From NCBI RefSeq assembly GCF_029873635.1, contig NC_080425.1, forward strand, positions 40,799,390-40,863,389: 64,000 nt of DNA. The letters are read 5' to 3'. Made by a program: the position numbers and the translations under genes. Position 1 is the first letter of the stretch. Each line of letters opens with the position of its first letter. Source of the stretch: Malania oleifera. Taxonomy: Eukaryota; Streptophyta; Magnoliopsida; Santalales; Ximeniaceae. This document shows, one piece after another, positions 34,801 to 45,695 of the stretch. The notes under the pieces are model-generated. The model ran no database searches, was not told where the DNA came from, and was given only the letters and a program-made list of their open reading frames with translations.

Positions 34801-34983
34801 TTCTAGCATGAAAAGGGTAAAGTTAGGCCTAAAATAACTTGGAATGAGGTAATGAGGAAGGATTTAATAGCCCTTAATATATTAGAGGAAAACATTCCAG
34901 AGCGAGTGAATTGGCGGAAAAGGATTCACGTAGCTGGCCCCACCAAGTGGGACTTCAGCCTTCGTGTTATTGTTGTTGTTGTA
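31900..34983 (+). pseudogene. RTE-like LINE H (endonuclease and reverse transcriptase remnant)
   Basis: An AP-endonuclease-like N-terminus is seen at 31945-32370 (IRLAT then NIGTLVGK, RRKINLICLQEMKW, IISVYAPQLGL). An RT region follows across broken frames (NDLEKAYDIVSREVLW-like near 33930; HQGSPLIPYIFTLVIHELT and the catalytic LFADDIVLIDD at 34033-34551). The C-terminal region is decayed but keeps RKRIHVAGPTKWDFSLR near 34920. It ends in a (TTG)n tail at about 34983. RTE-clade LINEs end in such short repeats rather than poly(A). It has many stops and frameshifts and is split at 32521-33019 by another LINE. No clear target duplication was found. Confidence 0.8.
32521..33019 (-). mobile_element. 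5'-truncated LINE inserted in opposite orientation in LINE H
   Basis: The plus strand starts with an ACA repeat (the reverse of the TTG tail), and the minus strand reads the LINE C-terminus (KFYRTAIRPAMLYGSECW, RMLRWMSGITLKDKLRNE, REGRLRWYGHLQRR, GRGRPKI). It is flanked by ggatagtggaagaca (32506-32520) and ggatagtagaagaca (33020-33034), a 15-bp duplication with one mismatch. Removing it rejoins LINE H coding sequence. It belongs to the same family as LINE G at 50917. Confidence 0.88.
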
Positions 34984-35436
34984 ATGCGGGATGGAGGACA
35001 TCAGAGAACTTAGCCACTTACTCAACTTGTCGTCCTGCACCTACAGTTGTGTTTTCTTCTCCCATTTCATTCTATCCCACATCACTTGAAGGAAGGAAGG
35101 AAGGCTAGAGCCCTCTCCCTCATATAAAAACCTATCCCCATCCATTGTTCTCATACACTAGGGCTCAAGCCCAAATCCACGTTTAGTATTAGGCTTAATG
35201 TTAAGCCTCTATATTTGGACTGTAATGACTATTTTAATGTAAAAAAAAAAAAATTAAGGTTAAAATATTACTGAAAATCGATGGATAATCCAAACCGACT
35301 AATAATAGGCAATTTACTATTCCTTTGAACCAAGAGTTTGCAGTTTGGTTTTAGTTTGAAATTTTGAAAACCGATTAATTTGGTTCAGCCATCGGTTTTC
35401 CCGAAACAGAACCACACCAAACCTATTTCACCCCTA

Positions 35437-38240
35437 CATGCTTATGAAAAAAGAGAAAAAGAAAAATATAATCTTAACACAAATCAAACAACCAACCAAG
35501 TGACATGAACATCTAAAAGATTAAAAAGAATTAACAACAAAAAAATAACAAACAAACTATCCAGCTAGCTCATTAACATCAGTGCCAACATTCAAAACAC
35601 GATTTAATTATTTAGCTGAGATCATTCCATCATCAAAATCTTCAACACCATCATCATCATTCTCATACAATGCATTAGCCAATTAAAACTACACCCTCAA
35701 TCTAAACACTGATGTTTGAACTTTGAAGTTTGAACCACCTAATGAACATCAATCTAAAAACAGAATTTTGAGTTCATAATTTTGTTAATGTAAGATAAGC
35801 CAGTTCACTTTCTGAATCGTACATTCTTGAAGTGGTATAGGAAAAAGACCAAGCCTGTAGTACAAGTAATTTGATATAATTTTAAAAATATAGTGTACTG
35901 TAGAATCTTATAATTCTACCACAATCCTACCAATTCAACTGACCCTAATATGATTTTACTTCAATCCTACCAATTTGCAGATCAGGATCATCTTGGTAAA
36001 GTACGATCCTATGATCATAGGATTCTAGTCCTATGATCCCAAGAGACTACTATCCAGATCGCAATTTTATCCATAGTTTATAGTTTTACCGTTGCACTAC
36101 CACCAGTATAGATGAATTTTTTACAACCATATGTTTTTCAGTAAAGCATCAAAGGAAACCAAGAGACTGCAAACCCAGATTCTAATTGCTTCACAGTTCT
36201 GGTCTCCAATACTTTAATTGAAGAGATACACAGATCCAGTTATCTGATGGTATAAATTTGCATTCTTACAAGCACTAAGTTCTCAATATCACACCATGGC
36301 CCAGCAGAATACTTCTTAGTCCCTAAACTAGATCATGAATGCTTTACATTTCCAAGCTCTTATATATGGCTCGATATTTGATAACCAAGGGTTTTGATAG
36401 ACTATGTAATACTAGATCGGGTTATTAAATTTGATAACCATGGCCCAGGAGTTTCAGTATCACACCATTCAGATTACTTGATATTTGATAACCAAGAATT
36501 ACAGTTCCAAGCTCCTATATATTACATTATTCTTCAGGAATTTCTTCGCAAAATCAGGCAGGTGGCCAATTAAGAATGGCTGAGAAGCAATCTCCATGGT
36601 AGATACCAGATACCTACGACTATTCCTTCCATGATTGCTGGGAGTAATAAAATGGAATCAAATTTGATAATATATATATATACCTCAAAATGAGGATGTG
36701 ATGATTTTAGACGAGTTCATCCTTTGTGGAGATGTCTTAGAGAAGCTCATTGCCAACTTTCTATTAATAAAAAAGTGACTTCCTCCCCACCTTTGTTATC
36801 TTCCACCTTTTGTAGCTTAGCATCATATGAACATACATAATATGCACACAGACATACACAGAGAGCAAAAGAGAGATGAATTTGAAGCATTGGCATAAAA
36901 ATGGCACCAAGGAGTCAAGCTCAAAAGCCTAGGTGAGTTTTGGTCAAAATATGAACTTATATCCTATTCTAATAGGGTGTTGCGTAGAAGAGACATGATT
37001 TAACATTAAGCATTGGTTCACTTCAATTCTGTGCACTACCCCTGCATGGTGAAGGATTGCTAATCATTGCGATATATTAAATAATAGCAAGGTCTGGAGG
37101 GTGAGAAAACCAACTAAAAGAAATATGACAAGAAACGCATTAAATTTTAATTAGCAAGTATCTTGTGAACCAATAAATTATATAAACCAGGTGACATTGT
37201 CATAACCAGTAAATTGATCAGTAAAACTGTCATAAATTGAGCTCTTAACTTCTCATTTATTCAGTTAGATTTTTCAAAAGGAGCATTAAGTGAAATTCAA
37301 CTTGACTTGGCACATGAGCCTCTCATGTTTCTTTTACTGTTTCTAATCCCGGCATTAGTTTCCACAGAACATGATTATGATGAGTTAACCAGGGCATTAT
37401 CCTATAAATTTGTGGATTCAATCCACTTCAAAGCATTATTGAAGAAACTTCAATCCACAAATCCTTTTATTTGACCTCTCACTATCTTTTTCATGACATT
37501 CCCAGCTCTTCCCAGCTCGGGCAAGACAGCAGGAGGATTTGAAGCAGCTGGACTGAAGGAGTATTTCTTCCAATTGAACTAAAGATCGCTGAGGTTCAAA
37601 TCTAGTCTTGAAAATTGAGTTCGACAAAATCTAACCATGACAATTAAAACCTGCCCTTGCACAGTAGTCTGGAAACTAGTCTCAGAAAATTAGAGAGTAC
37701 AATTTATCAATAGATAAGCGTTGAAGATTGACTGATCGAGGGTTTGGGAGCAAGTCAAGAGCAGGCACAGGGAGAGCAGTTCGAGAGCTGCAAAGCCTGC
37801 AATTGATCGACAGTTTCAAATACAAGGTCAAAGGTTAAACAGGTTGATAGATCAGAAGGAAGAGAGCCATTTCAACTCATTTAATTTTTGGAGCTGAATG
37901 GTCACCCATTTATGCATGCCCTAGCCCATTTATTTGTAGTAGTTCGGTTAGGTTAATATAATTTCCACCTCCAGACAGCTCCGCACCCCCCCCCCACCCA
38001 CCCCACCCACTCTCAACCCCCAAATCCACTAATTCTCTATGGCAATTGATTGAAACAAAAAGTATCATTAACTAGCTGTGGAATGAGTAATATGCCTTTT
38101 ACAACACTATAGTTATCTCAAAAACTCCAAGAAAAAACAGGCAGATGTTCCTTACTGAATGGTCAATGGTCCATGGTGGGAGAAGAAGAGGCACAGGGGA
38201 GTTGCAGGAAGCAGAGCTGATTTTTCTCCGGAATCTGAGA
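35437..38240. other. Host noncoding DNA
   Basis: No gene is supported. 36085-36370 is a diverged copy of 50690-50900 plus 54706-54800, interrupted there by LINE G. 36360-36540 contains partly repeated phrases (ATTTGATAACCA three times). 37980-38030 is C-rich. An acidic minus-strand frame near 35600-35680 has no splice site and was not called. Confidence 0.5.
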
Positions 38241-38390
38241 TCATTGTTGAATTTTCTATCATTCTTCAAATGGCAAACACCAACCTTAGACCATGGTTGA
38301 ATTTTCTATCATTCTTCAAATGGCAAACACCAACCTTAGACCATTGTTGAATTTTCTATCATTCTTCAAATGGCAAACACCAAACTCAGA
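38241..38390. repeat. 50-bp tandem repeat, three copies
   Basis: Units beginning TTGAATTTTCTATCATTC start at 38247, 38297 and 38347. The first two are nearly identical; the third drifts in its last dozen bases. Confidence 0.92.
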
Positions 38391-38482
38391 AAATCCATGA
38401 GAGCCACACTGACATACCCAATGCTCATCCACCTCCCCTTTATCACCAAAATTTTCATTAATAAATCAAGCCTCATGCGCCA

Positions 38483-38519
38483 ACCCCCCCCCCCCCCACA
38501 AAAAAAAAAAAAAAAAAAA
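38483..38519. repeat. Poly-C followed by poly-A run
   Basis: Two adjacent homopolymers; their length in the assembly is unreliable. They lie 11 bp from the stop codon of the candidate exon. Confidence 0.9.
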
Positions 38520-38529
38520 CTTTAATGAC

Positions 38530-38637
38530 TTATTTTCTAAGCTGATCAATGAGCAATCCATCATCCACCTCGAAAAGGTTTTCGAAATCTACGTCATCAA
38601 TATCTGACCCAAGAATTTCAGTGATTTGGTCATGTGC
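38530..38637 (-). CDS. Candidate last exon with acidic C-terminus, unidentified gene
   Basis: On the minus strand an acceptor (GTGTGTTGTCAG, with a T-rich tract upstream) precedes 35 codons in frame and a TAA (38530-38532). Residues start AHDQITEILGSDIDDVDF, continue ENLFEVDDGLL and end IDQLRK. The acidic, Phe/Leu-spaced composition resembles activation-domain or adaptor tails, but I recognise no family. Copia element E is inserted 48 bp beyond the acceptor, so if the gene is alive the whole 9.4 kb nest (38685-48092) lies in its last intron and upstream exons lie right of 48093. I did not find them. Confidence 0.45.
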   Translation of the reverse strand, partial: AHDQITEILGSDIDDVDFENLFEVDDGLLIDQLRK

Positions 38638-38684
38638 CTGACAACACACCGGAGATTGTATATATAAAAAAAACCAATGTTATT

Positions 38685-38842
38685 TGTTAGTGGTCATTTA
38701 GTCACTTAGCATTATTATTATGTGTTAAGAGTTGTGTTTAGTAAGGGTATTATGGTCATTATTATTGTATTTGACATATATTATAAATATAAGGAGACCT
38801 ATCATAGAAGTTAGGCCTTCCATTTTACCCAATTATTCAACA
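38685..38842 (+). repeat. 5' LTR of element E
   Basis: 158 bp. It aligns with 47917-48092 through shared stretches such as GTATTTGACATATATTATAAATA and the shared end CCCAATTATTCAACA, with clear divergence and one 18-bp length difference. Confidence 0.88.
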
Positions 38843-38854
38843 TGATATCAGAGT
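38843..38854 (+). promoter_or_regulatory. Primer binding site of element E
   Basis: TGATATCAGAGT directly after the LTR, a two-change version of the initiator-Met site TGGTATCAGAGC. Confidence 0.75.
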
Positions 38855-39990
38855 AAGATCCAACCTAAACCCTAATTGCATGATCGCCGCTAAATCAAAC
38901 CCTAAACATCTAGAAGGGTCATCAGCATCACCAAAATTCAGGACCAGCTTCAGCAGTTGCCGTAACAAAACTGCAGTTGCCGGAAAAATCCTGGATGCTG
39001 CTGTCCTCTTCGACACCTAAAGAAATACCTCATATTTTGCAAAACAAACCACAAAACAAGTGACAGAACCTGCCGATCTGCCAGCCCTCAAAATTTCATA
39101 GCCAAAGGATCCTCCAAGCACCCCCACAAGCCAGCGGGAAGCCAGCAGTGCCAACCCACATGTCAGCGCATGAGACATTTTTAAGCAGCCATTTTGCTCC
39201 GATTTCCTCCTAAATGTCTTGAAAATACCAAGTTGTTTGTCATCTTTTTTGTCCAAAGGTATCACCTTTCTAGTTGTTCATGTGCACCATTCCAGGAATG
39301 ATTGCTTGCTAATGCTTGAAGCTGTTGGTCAATAACTATAGAGTTCACTGAGGCCTGAAACAGTGATTTTGCTGCGTTCTTGATTTGTATTCCAGGAGGA
39401 TGTTGTTCGCTGTGTACTTCAGATGTTCTACTGCATAGAGGCTGTTTGGTGCTGGTTGAGCCACATGTTGGTTTCCCTTGGGAATATGTTCAAGTCTCTT
39501 GAAGCAAGGGCAGCATTTATACATTGATTTTGTAGGGTTGTAGCAGTGCTGATTTTGTAGGGTTGTGGCAGTGCTATGCCCAGTTGTTTAAGTCTCTCAA
39601 AGCAGTGGCAGCATTTATACATTGATTTTGTAGGGTTGTGGCAGTGCTATGTCGATTTGGTAGTGACTCGTTCACGGTTGAATCAACAGTTGACTCATTG
39701 TGTTTGGTTCTGTTGGTCTGAAAATTCACTTGTCATTGTTTCAGTTGGTCCAGAAATTCAGTTTTGGAATCCCAAGAGCATTTTTTTGCTGTGTATTTCT
39801 GATTTGCAGCTGTATCGAGGTTGTGTGTGTTGGGATGGCGTCCTCAAAACCCAAAAGTGTGTTTTCATCGTCAGGCATTTGTTCAGGTGAACAGCTATAA
39901 CTATCTCAGAGGAAGAGTATTCCAGGTTCCTACAGTATCAAACATCCCAACAAGAATCTCATTACATTGCATCTTTTGCTTAGAAGGGTA
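38855..39990 (+). other. Leader and degraded gag region of element E, with a tandem repeat
   Basis: No Gag domain can be read. A repeat with about 98-bp period occupies 39492-39650 (AAGTCTCT...GGCAGCATTTATACATTG twice, each followed by GATTTTGTAGGGTTGT). Confidence 0.6.
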
Positions 39991-39999
39991 ATCCTACAG

Positions 40000-41260
40000 T
40001 TTATATGTCATTTGGCATCTCTCCCACTAGTCCTTGGATTATCAACTCTGCTGCTACTGACCATGTGACAGGCATACCCAACTTCCTTTTTACCCTCCAA
40101 TATCCTAAAGTCTACCTCAAGTAACCCTTGCTGATGGGTCCACAATAACAAGTGAAGAGATAGGAACAGTAAATCCTATTCCCTCCATCTCTCTTTCTTC
40201 TGTTTTATACATTCCTAAGTCCCCTTTCAATCTTATGTCATTTAGTAAGCTTACAAAGGCACTAAATTGCTCTATAACGTCCTTTTCTGATTCTGTGATT
40301 ATTCAGAATCTGAAGACGAAGAAGACAATTGGTGCAAGACGTGAGGCTCATAAATTCTACTACTTTGTGTCGCTATCTTCTCCCATTGCCTGCACAGCTG
40401 CTGCTACACAGGTTCAAATCCATTGTCGGTTTGGCCAACCCTCCTTGGAAAAATTAAAACAGCTAGTTCCCACCTTGAGTTCAATGTCTAATCTTGAGTG
40501 CGAGTCTTGTCAGTTGGCAAAACATCATCATGTTCCCTTTGCTTCTCCTTCCATGCTCATCCATTCTGATGTTTGGGGTCCAAGTTGTGTGAGGTTGAAA
40601 TTGGGGTTTCGATACTTTGTTACGTTTGTCGATGACTACTCCAAGATAATCAGGTTCTTTTTAAATGAAAGATCATTCTAAGTTATTTAATGTTTTTTTT
40701 GCCTTCTATTCTCAAATAAGGACTTAGTTTGATATGCCAGTCAAGATACTTCATAGTGATAATGCTAAAGAGTATTTCAATACCCAATTCAATGCCCTAT
40801 ATGACTAATTATGCTATGATCCATCAATCCTCATGTGCCCACACTCCACAACAAAATGGGGTTGCAAAGCGAAAAAAAAACAGACATATTCTCGAAGTCA
40901 CTTGTACCTTTTTGTATCAAATTAATGTCCCCAAAGTATTTTGGAGTGATGTCGTGCTCACTACTTGCTCTCTCATTAATAAAATGTCATCCTCTATCCT
41001 TGGTGATAAAATCCCACATTCAATTAACTTCCCTAAGGCTCCTTTGTTCTCCCTTCCTCCTGTTTAGTCAATTGCGTGTCTTTCGTCGATCAGTTAACTC
41101 TAGGAATGGATAAGTTGGATCCTTGCGCTATTTAAATGCATTTTTCTAGGTTATCCCTATACTCAAAAGGGATATCAATGTTACAGCCCTACTTTATATC
41201 GATTCTTTGTCTTTGCTGATGTCACCTTTTTTGAGTCTACACCATATTACCCTGATTCCT
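40000..41260 (+). pseudogene. Protease and integrase of element E
   Basis: The protease site region reads SPWIINSAATDHVTGIPNF. The usual DSGATDHMTG has become NSAATDH, so the catalytic Asp is lost. Integrase parts: CRFGQPSLEKLKQL, CESCQLAKHHHVPF, IHSDVWGPS, FVTFVDDYSK (40235-40681), then HTPQQNGVAKRKKNRHILEV and VPKVFWSDVVLT (40729-41067), and FLGYPYTQKGYQCY near 41150. Frameshifts lie at about 40680, 40810 and 41070. Confidence 0.85.
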
Positions 41261-41639
41261 TGAGTTCTATTAACCGTAATGAGTCCCTTCCTCTGCCTTG
41301 TAACCTAAATTCTAATATATATGCCCAATCCCCTAGCATCTTCATCCAATTTGAGTCATTCTCGTCGCTTGGATAATCTCAATTTGCAGGTATACGCACA
41401 ACAACTGAATGGAGGAGAGTCTCCTCTAGCTTCCACTTTTACGCCTTTCTTCCCTCGTCAAATAATCCTATTTCCCAGGATGTTGATCTGCCCATTGTTG
41501 TTCGAAAAGGTAAACATAGTTGTGCCCAACATCTAATCTCTAATTTTGTTTTTTATAATTTCTTGTCACCCTCATATTACTATTTTGTTAGTACTTTGCC
41601 TTCTGTTGCTCTACCAAAATCTATTTATAAAGCCATGTC

Positions 41640-41980
41640 CCATTCTAGGTAAAGAAATGCAATGATAGAAGAGATGTGAGCTCTACAAGATAATGATACT
41701 TGGGGGCTTAGTACGTCTTCCTCCTAATAAATCTATGGTTGATTGTCATTGGGTGTACACTATGAAGGTTAATCCAGATGAATCCTTGGCTCGATTGAAG
41801 GCCTGCTTTGTTGCGAAGGGATATACCAAGGTGTATGGCGTAGACTGTTCGAACATGTTCTCCCCTATAGCCAAACTCGTCTCAGTACATCTGTTCATCT
41901 CCTTAGCCACTATCACTGGCCAGAAGGAGGTCTATATGGAGCAACCAGCAAGTTTGTTGCTCAGAGGGAGTCAGGCTTAG
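41640..41980 (+). pseudogene. RT N-terminal part of element E
   Basis: The frame at 41693-41980 reads CHWVYTMKVNPDESLARLKA, CFVAKGYTKVYGVDCSNMFS, PIAKLVSVHLFISLA and EVYMEQP, the standard start of a copia RT. After QRESGL it breaks off at element F. About 50 bp of RT (the usual SLYGLKQSPR part) are missing at the junction. Confidence 0.85.
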
Positions 41981-42371
41981 TGATGTAGGACAAGAAGCAA
42001 GACCTTGGGAAGATCCAAGTTGGAGACTACTTAAGAAAAATTGGATTGATAATTGTTGGGTTAAGTTAGGAGGTATTTAGTATTAATTAATTATGTGTAT
42101 TTGGGGGGTTGATTGTTATATTTGTGTAACGTAGGAGTATGTTTGTAATGTAATGTAGTTTTAGGGGTTTTATTTAATTTCATGTGAAGAGGCTTTCTTA
42201 TATATAGTGTGCAAAAGCCATGATGTAGGTAGTTGTTGATGAATTTGAATTGTGAGTTGAACAAGAGTTCCGCCCCTAGTATCTCTTCTCTCCTCCATTC
42301 CCCTCCCTTCCTCTCATCTATTTCTTCTCATTTGCCCATGGTCACAAAACCTTGATGTTGTCTCTACATCA
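41981..42371 (+). repeat. 5' LTR of element F
   Basis: 391 bp. It matches 44884-45534 apart from a 215-bp insertion and a 61-bp tandem duplication in the right copy. Confidence 0.85.
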
Positions 42372-42385
42372 TTTGGCATCAAAGC
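42372..42385 (+). promoter_or_regulatory. PBS-like site of element F
   Basis: TTTGGCATCAAAGC just after the LTR, resembling the initiator-Met PBS with two changes. Confidence 0.6.
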
Positions 42386-42529
42386 CCAACCATGATCTTC
42401 TTTCTTCCATTTCAATCCACCCATTCGCCCTCACTCTTCTCCTCTTCTCTTCTTCTCCCTTCTCTCTTTTTCTTTCTTTTCTCTATTATGGCCTCTTGCT
42501 CTTTCCTTAATTCCCTGCTGCCCATCCTC

Positions 42530-43522
42530 TAGGGGTGGCAAAACGAGTTAACCGGCCGAGTTTGAGTGGGTCATAAACAGGTAGGGACAATATGGGTTCG
42601 GGTTCAGGTTGACCTGTTTATTAACGGGAGACTAACATATAAACACAAACCCGCCCGTTTAATAAACAGGTCATAAATGAGTAACCCGCTTAAAGATATA
42701 ATTTATTTATTTTAAACTTTTTTAAACATTTCATATAATAATAAAATGACATGAATTTTTTTTAGTGTTTTCAGCCGTGCGAATTGTCGTCCCCGAACAA
42801 GTTTTGGGGTAAATGGAGAATGAGGCCATGAGGGTATTTGCAAAGTGCCGATCTCAGATCTGCGTAGTGGGTGCCGAACCGCCAACTGGGTAAGATTTCG
42901 AAATTAGTTAGGGATATCAACTCATTAAGTTGATTTTTAAATCCTCGGAAGTCCAGTCACGAAGCCTTGAGAGAACTCAGAGAAACAATTTTGTGAACTT
43001 GATTGAATTGTGGAGAAGAAGAAAAAGAGAAGTTGTACTTGGCTTTGCCCTGATAGGTGGTAACCGTGGCCACGACAGGCGGTAGCGGTGGCTGCAACTG
43101 TCTCGCAAATGGTTGGAAGCACTGTTGCACTGGTACATCCGTAGAGGTAGCTACATTTTGGCTCACAAATGCACGACCGCGCTCGCGTGCGTCAACGAGA
43201 GAGAGGAAGAGGGAGAGAGATGAGGCCATGTGACTAGGCCGAGCACCGAGGCGCCTACAAGTCTGCTGTTTGCACTACAACTACCTCTTCTTGAGAGGCC
43301 GAATGGAACGGAAATCAAGAAATGGGTGTGTAGGGTATATATATTAAGATAAACAGGTCACCCAGCTGATACCCAACCCAAACCCGCCCAACCCCTTTAT
43401 TAAACGGGTCAGGTTCGAGTTGACTCGTTTATAAACTAATCATCTTGTATTAAACCCAAATCCGATTTAAACGGGCGGGTAACGGGTCATATGTCAAGTT
43501 CCAACCCATTTTGCCACCCCTA
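42530..43522. mobile_element. hAT-type non-autonomous element in element F
   Basis: The 993-bp element has TAGGGGTGGCAAAA at one end and its complement TTTTGCCACCCCTA at the other. It is flanked by ccatcctc (42522-42529) and ccagccgc (43523-43530), an 8-bp duplication matching at 6 of 8. Subterminal regions carry GGGTCA/ACCCGC repeats typical of such elements. No transposase frame. Confidence 0.85.
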
Positions 43523-44070
43523 CCAGCCGCATTCTACCCTCTTTCTTCTTCTCTATTTCTCTTCTCCTCTTCTTCTATCTCTCCCTATAATTCCCTTAGT
43601 TCTCTCAGTTCTCTTTCCTTTCTAGTTTGCTGATCTGAACTCTCTTTTCTATTCTAATTAATCTCTTCTTCTTCCTCTTCTTTCATCGCCGGAATCTCAC
43701 CGCCAACGACTCGCGCCCCACGCACCGGCAAAGCACATAAGAAAGTCTCCCAAAGTCTCCTACAATTTCCTATCTCATGAGAAATTGCCAACAGCCATGA
43801 TATTTTGAGTTTCTCCATGATAATTTGATCTGCAGTTTGATATTTTTATTGTGAACACAATATATTGTAAACAAGCCCGATAATTTGGAACAAAACCCAA
43901 GAAATTGTCTCTGCCAGCATCAAAAATCAGGTTTTGCTTCTGTAATTTGTTAGTTTTCTTTGTGAATTCATTTCATTTCAGCAGGACAACCAGTATCAAG
44001 GTGAATTGAAGCCAATATCAAGTTGAATTGAAGATATTTTTTGAGAAATTGGGAGTAAGGCATGTGGGTA

Positions 44071-44136
44071 ATTGTGTTAAAAGGCTGTTGGTGATATAAA
44101 GCTGCAGCATATATATCAACAGCCTTTTAACACAAT
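44071..44136. repeat. Perfect 20-bp hairpin
   Basis: Arms at 44071-44090 and 44117-44136 are exact inverted repeats (ATTGTGTTAAAAGGCTGTTG and its complement) around a 26-bp loop. It lies in the noncoding part of element F. Confidence 0.9.
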
Positions 44137-44189
44137 TATATATGCATAAATTCAGCAACATGGTGACAAATTATAGGACAGGAATTTAT

Positions 44190-44610
44190 CATACCTTGGG
44201 CAAAATTTCAAGCTCTTCAACACCTTCCTCAAATGTGGGGAAAAGGTATGCAAAATTGTTATTGATGGAAGATGTCCAATGAGTGTGGTTCCCACAAATG
44301 GAATCACTCAATTGCAGCTTCATGCGGAACTTCACCTGGAGCCTAAGGATATGTCTTGGATTAATAACTCTATCGTACATGTTTATGAAAGATGTTTGGT
44401 TCCCATCCAAATGGGTGAATATTTGGGTAATGTTTGGTGTGATATCCCACCTATGAAGATTGGCCATGTACTACTTGGTTCTCCTTGGTTGGATGACTTG
44501 GGTGCAACTCAAGGACATAGGAACACATGTCTTCCACTACAACAAGAAGAAAATCATTTTGAAGTATGCTCTACCAACCAACCAAGACAAAAACTCAGAG
44601 GTTAGTGATC
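44190..44610 (+). pseudogene. Gypsy-type protease fragment of element F
   Basis: Across a frame change it reads CGEKVCKIVIDGRCPMSVVP (the usual IDSGS site has become IDGRC), then LHLEPKDMSWINNSIVHVYE, RCLVPIQMGEYLGNVWCDIP and PMKIGHVLLGSPWLDDLGAT. This layout (site, W-x-N, RCLV, CDVxPM, GHxLLGRPWLYD) is typical of plant gypsy pol just before the RT. The catalytic Asp remains but the following Ser-Gly is lost. Confidence 0.8.
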
Positions 44611-44883
44611 ATGTCAAAGTTACTCAAGTAAAGACACTACACACAAGGCGATGGAAGTGTTTGAAGACATCCAATGTCCTTCAAACATACCTATTATAAA
44701 GTTTGTCATCCCTGATGAGTTCATTGATGCTAATTCTCGAGTCAAGTCTATGATGCTACCAACGAAACGTGATTTCTTGCCTCATTCAAGCAGTGGCTTT
44801 CGAAAAGTCCAAATTTGCTTCTCCCTTTCAATCCTCCAACATTTCAAAATTTGAGGCCAAATTTTTCCTAATTGGGGGAGATT

Positions 44884-45534
44884 TGATGTAGAACAAGAAA
44901 TAAGACCTTGGGAAGATCCAAGTTAAAGACTACTTAAGAAAAATTGGATTGATAATTGTTGCGTTAAGTTAGTAGTTTATTAGGTGTGTTTAGTATTGGG
45001 TCATCGTAAGCCCGATGCAATAGCATAACTGCACAAGCAAGCACTTAATCTAGTGTGTTAGAGATAACAAAGCAAATAGGAAAATGGACACATGAAAGGC
45101 AACATTAATAAGGCTACCAAAGAAATGAAAATGCAATGGCATTTTTATGCAACTTTGCTATCACTTTGGCTTAAACACAAGCAAATCAACGCCCAGTGAT
45201 AAGATATAGCCATTATGGTGGTTGTTTGTAATATTTGTGTAAAGTAGAGGTATGTTTGCAAGGTAAGGTAGTTTTACGAGTTTTTATGTAATTTCATGTG
45301 AAGAGGCTTCCTTATAAATAGTGTGTGAAAGACATGTTGTAGGCAGTTGTTGATGAATTTGAATTGTGGATTGTTTAAATAGTTTGTGAAAGACATGTTG
45401 TAGGCAGTTGTTGATGAATTTGAATTGTGGATTGTTCATGAGTTCCCCCTTACATCTCCTTTTTCCTCCCTTCCTCTCTAAAATTTCTTCTAATTTCTCC
45501 ATGGCTGCAAAACCTTGATGCTGCCCTTGTATCA
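44884..45534 (+). repeat. 3' LTR of element F, enlarged
   Basis: 651 bp. Compared with the left LTR it carries about 215 bp of extra sequence at 45000-45215 with no recognised ends, and a tandem duplication of 61 bp at 45316-45437. Confidence 0.83.
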
Positions 45535-45695
45535 GAATGGTTTGGTCGCTTCAGTATTGTAGTACTTGAGTTTTGCCTTCGATGATGTGCCGCAGATCCT
45601 TCTATATTTTATCACCATACTCCATCCGAAAGGATTTTTCTTATAGTGTATGTGGATGATATTGTGATTACTGGTGATGATGATCAAGGTATTCA
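45535..45695 (+). pseudogene. RT middle part of element E
   Basis: WFGRF, then ADPSIFYHHTPSERIFLIVY and VDDIVITGDDDQGI: the catalytic YVDDI motif is intact here. It is cut by the hAT-like element and resumes at 47007. Confidence 0.85.

Larger units (their letters stand above)
31378..35436. mobile_element. hAT-type DNA element containing LINEs
   Basis: The terminal inverted repeat TAGGGGT...ACCCCTA is flanked by a perfect 8-bp duplication, catgctta, at 31370-31377 and 35437-35444. Eight-base duplications and TAGGGGT ends are hAT features; the element at 42530 has the same ends. The outer parts are rich in CGGTTT/AACCGA repeats (31440-31540 and 35270-35420). No hAT transposase is present. Most of the 4059 bp is a later LINE insertion, so the original was a small non-autonomous element of about 0.8 kb. 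Confidence 0.8.
41981..45534 (+). mobile_element. Deleted Ty3/gypsy-type element F inside element E
   Basis: LTRs begin TGATGTAG and end ATCA (41981-42371 and 44884-45534), with a PBS-like TGGCATCAAAGC after the left LTR and a TTGGGGGAGATT polypurine tract before the right LTR. The only coding trace is a gypsy-type protease region (44200-44600). Gag, RT, RNase H and integrase are absent, so it must have moved with proteins from elsewhere or been deleted later. No matching target duplication is present; a deletion at the insertion point explains this. Confidence 0.8.

Noticed and set aside
31379..35445. 10-bp duplication acatgcttat, which would suggest a Mutator-type element
   Set aside because: Shifting one base gives TAGGGGT ends with an exact 8-bp duplication, which fits hAT better and matches the element at 42530.
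35595..35680. Acidic minus-strand frame ending DDGMISAK
   Set aside because: A stop lies directly upstream in frame and no acceptor site fits between them.
42957..43229. 61-90 codon frames on the minus strand
   Set aside because: They lie inside the non-autonomous hAT element with no transposase motif.
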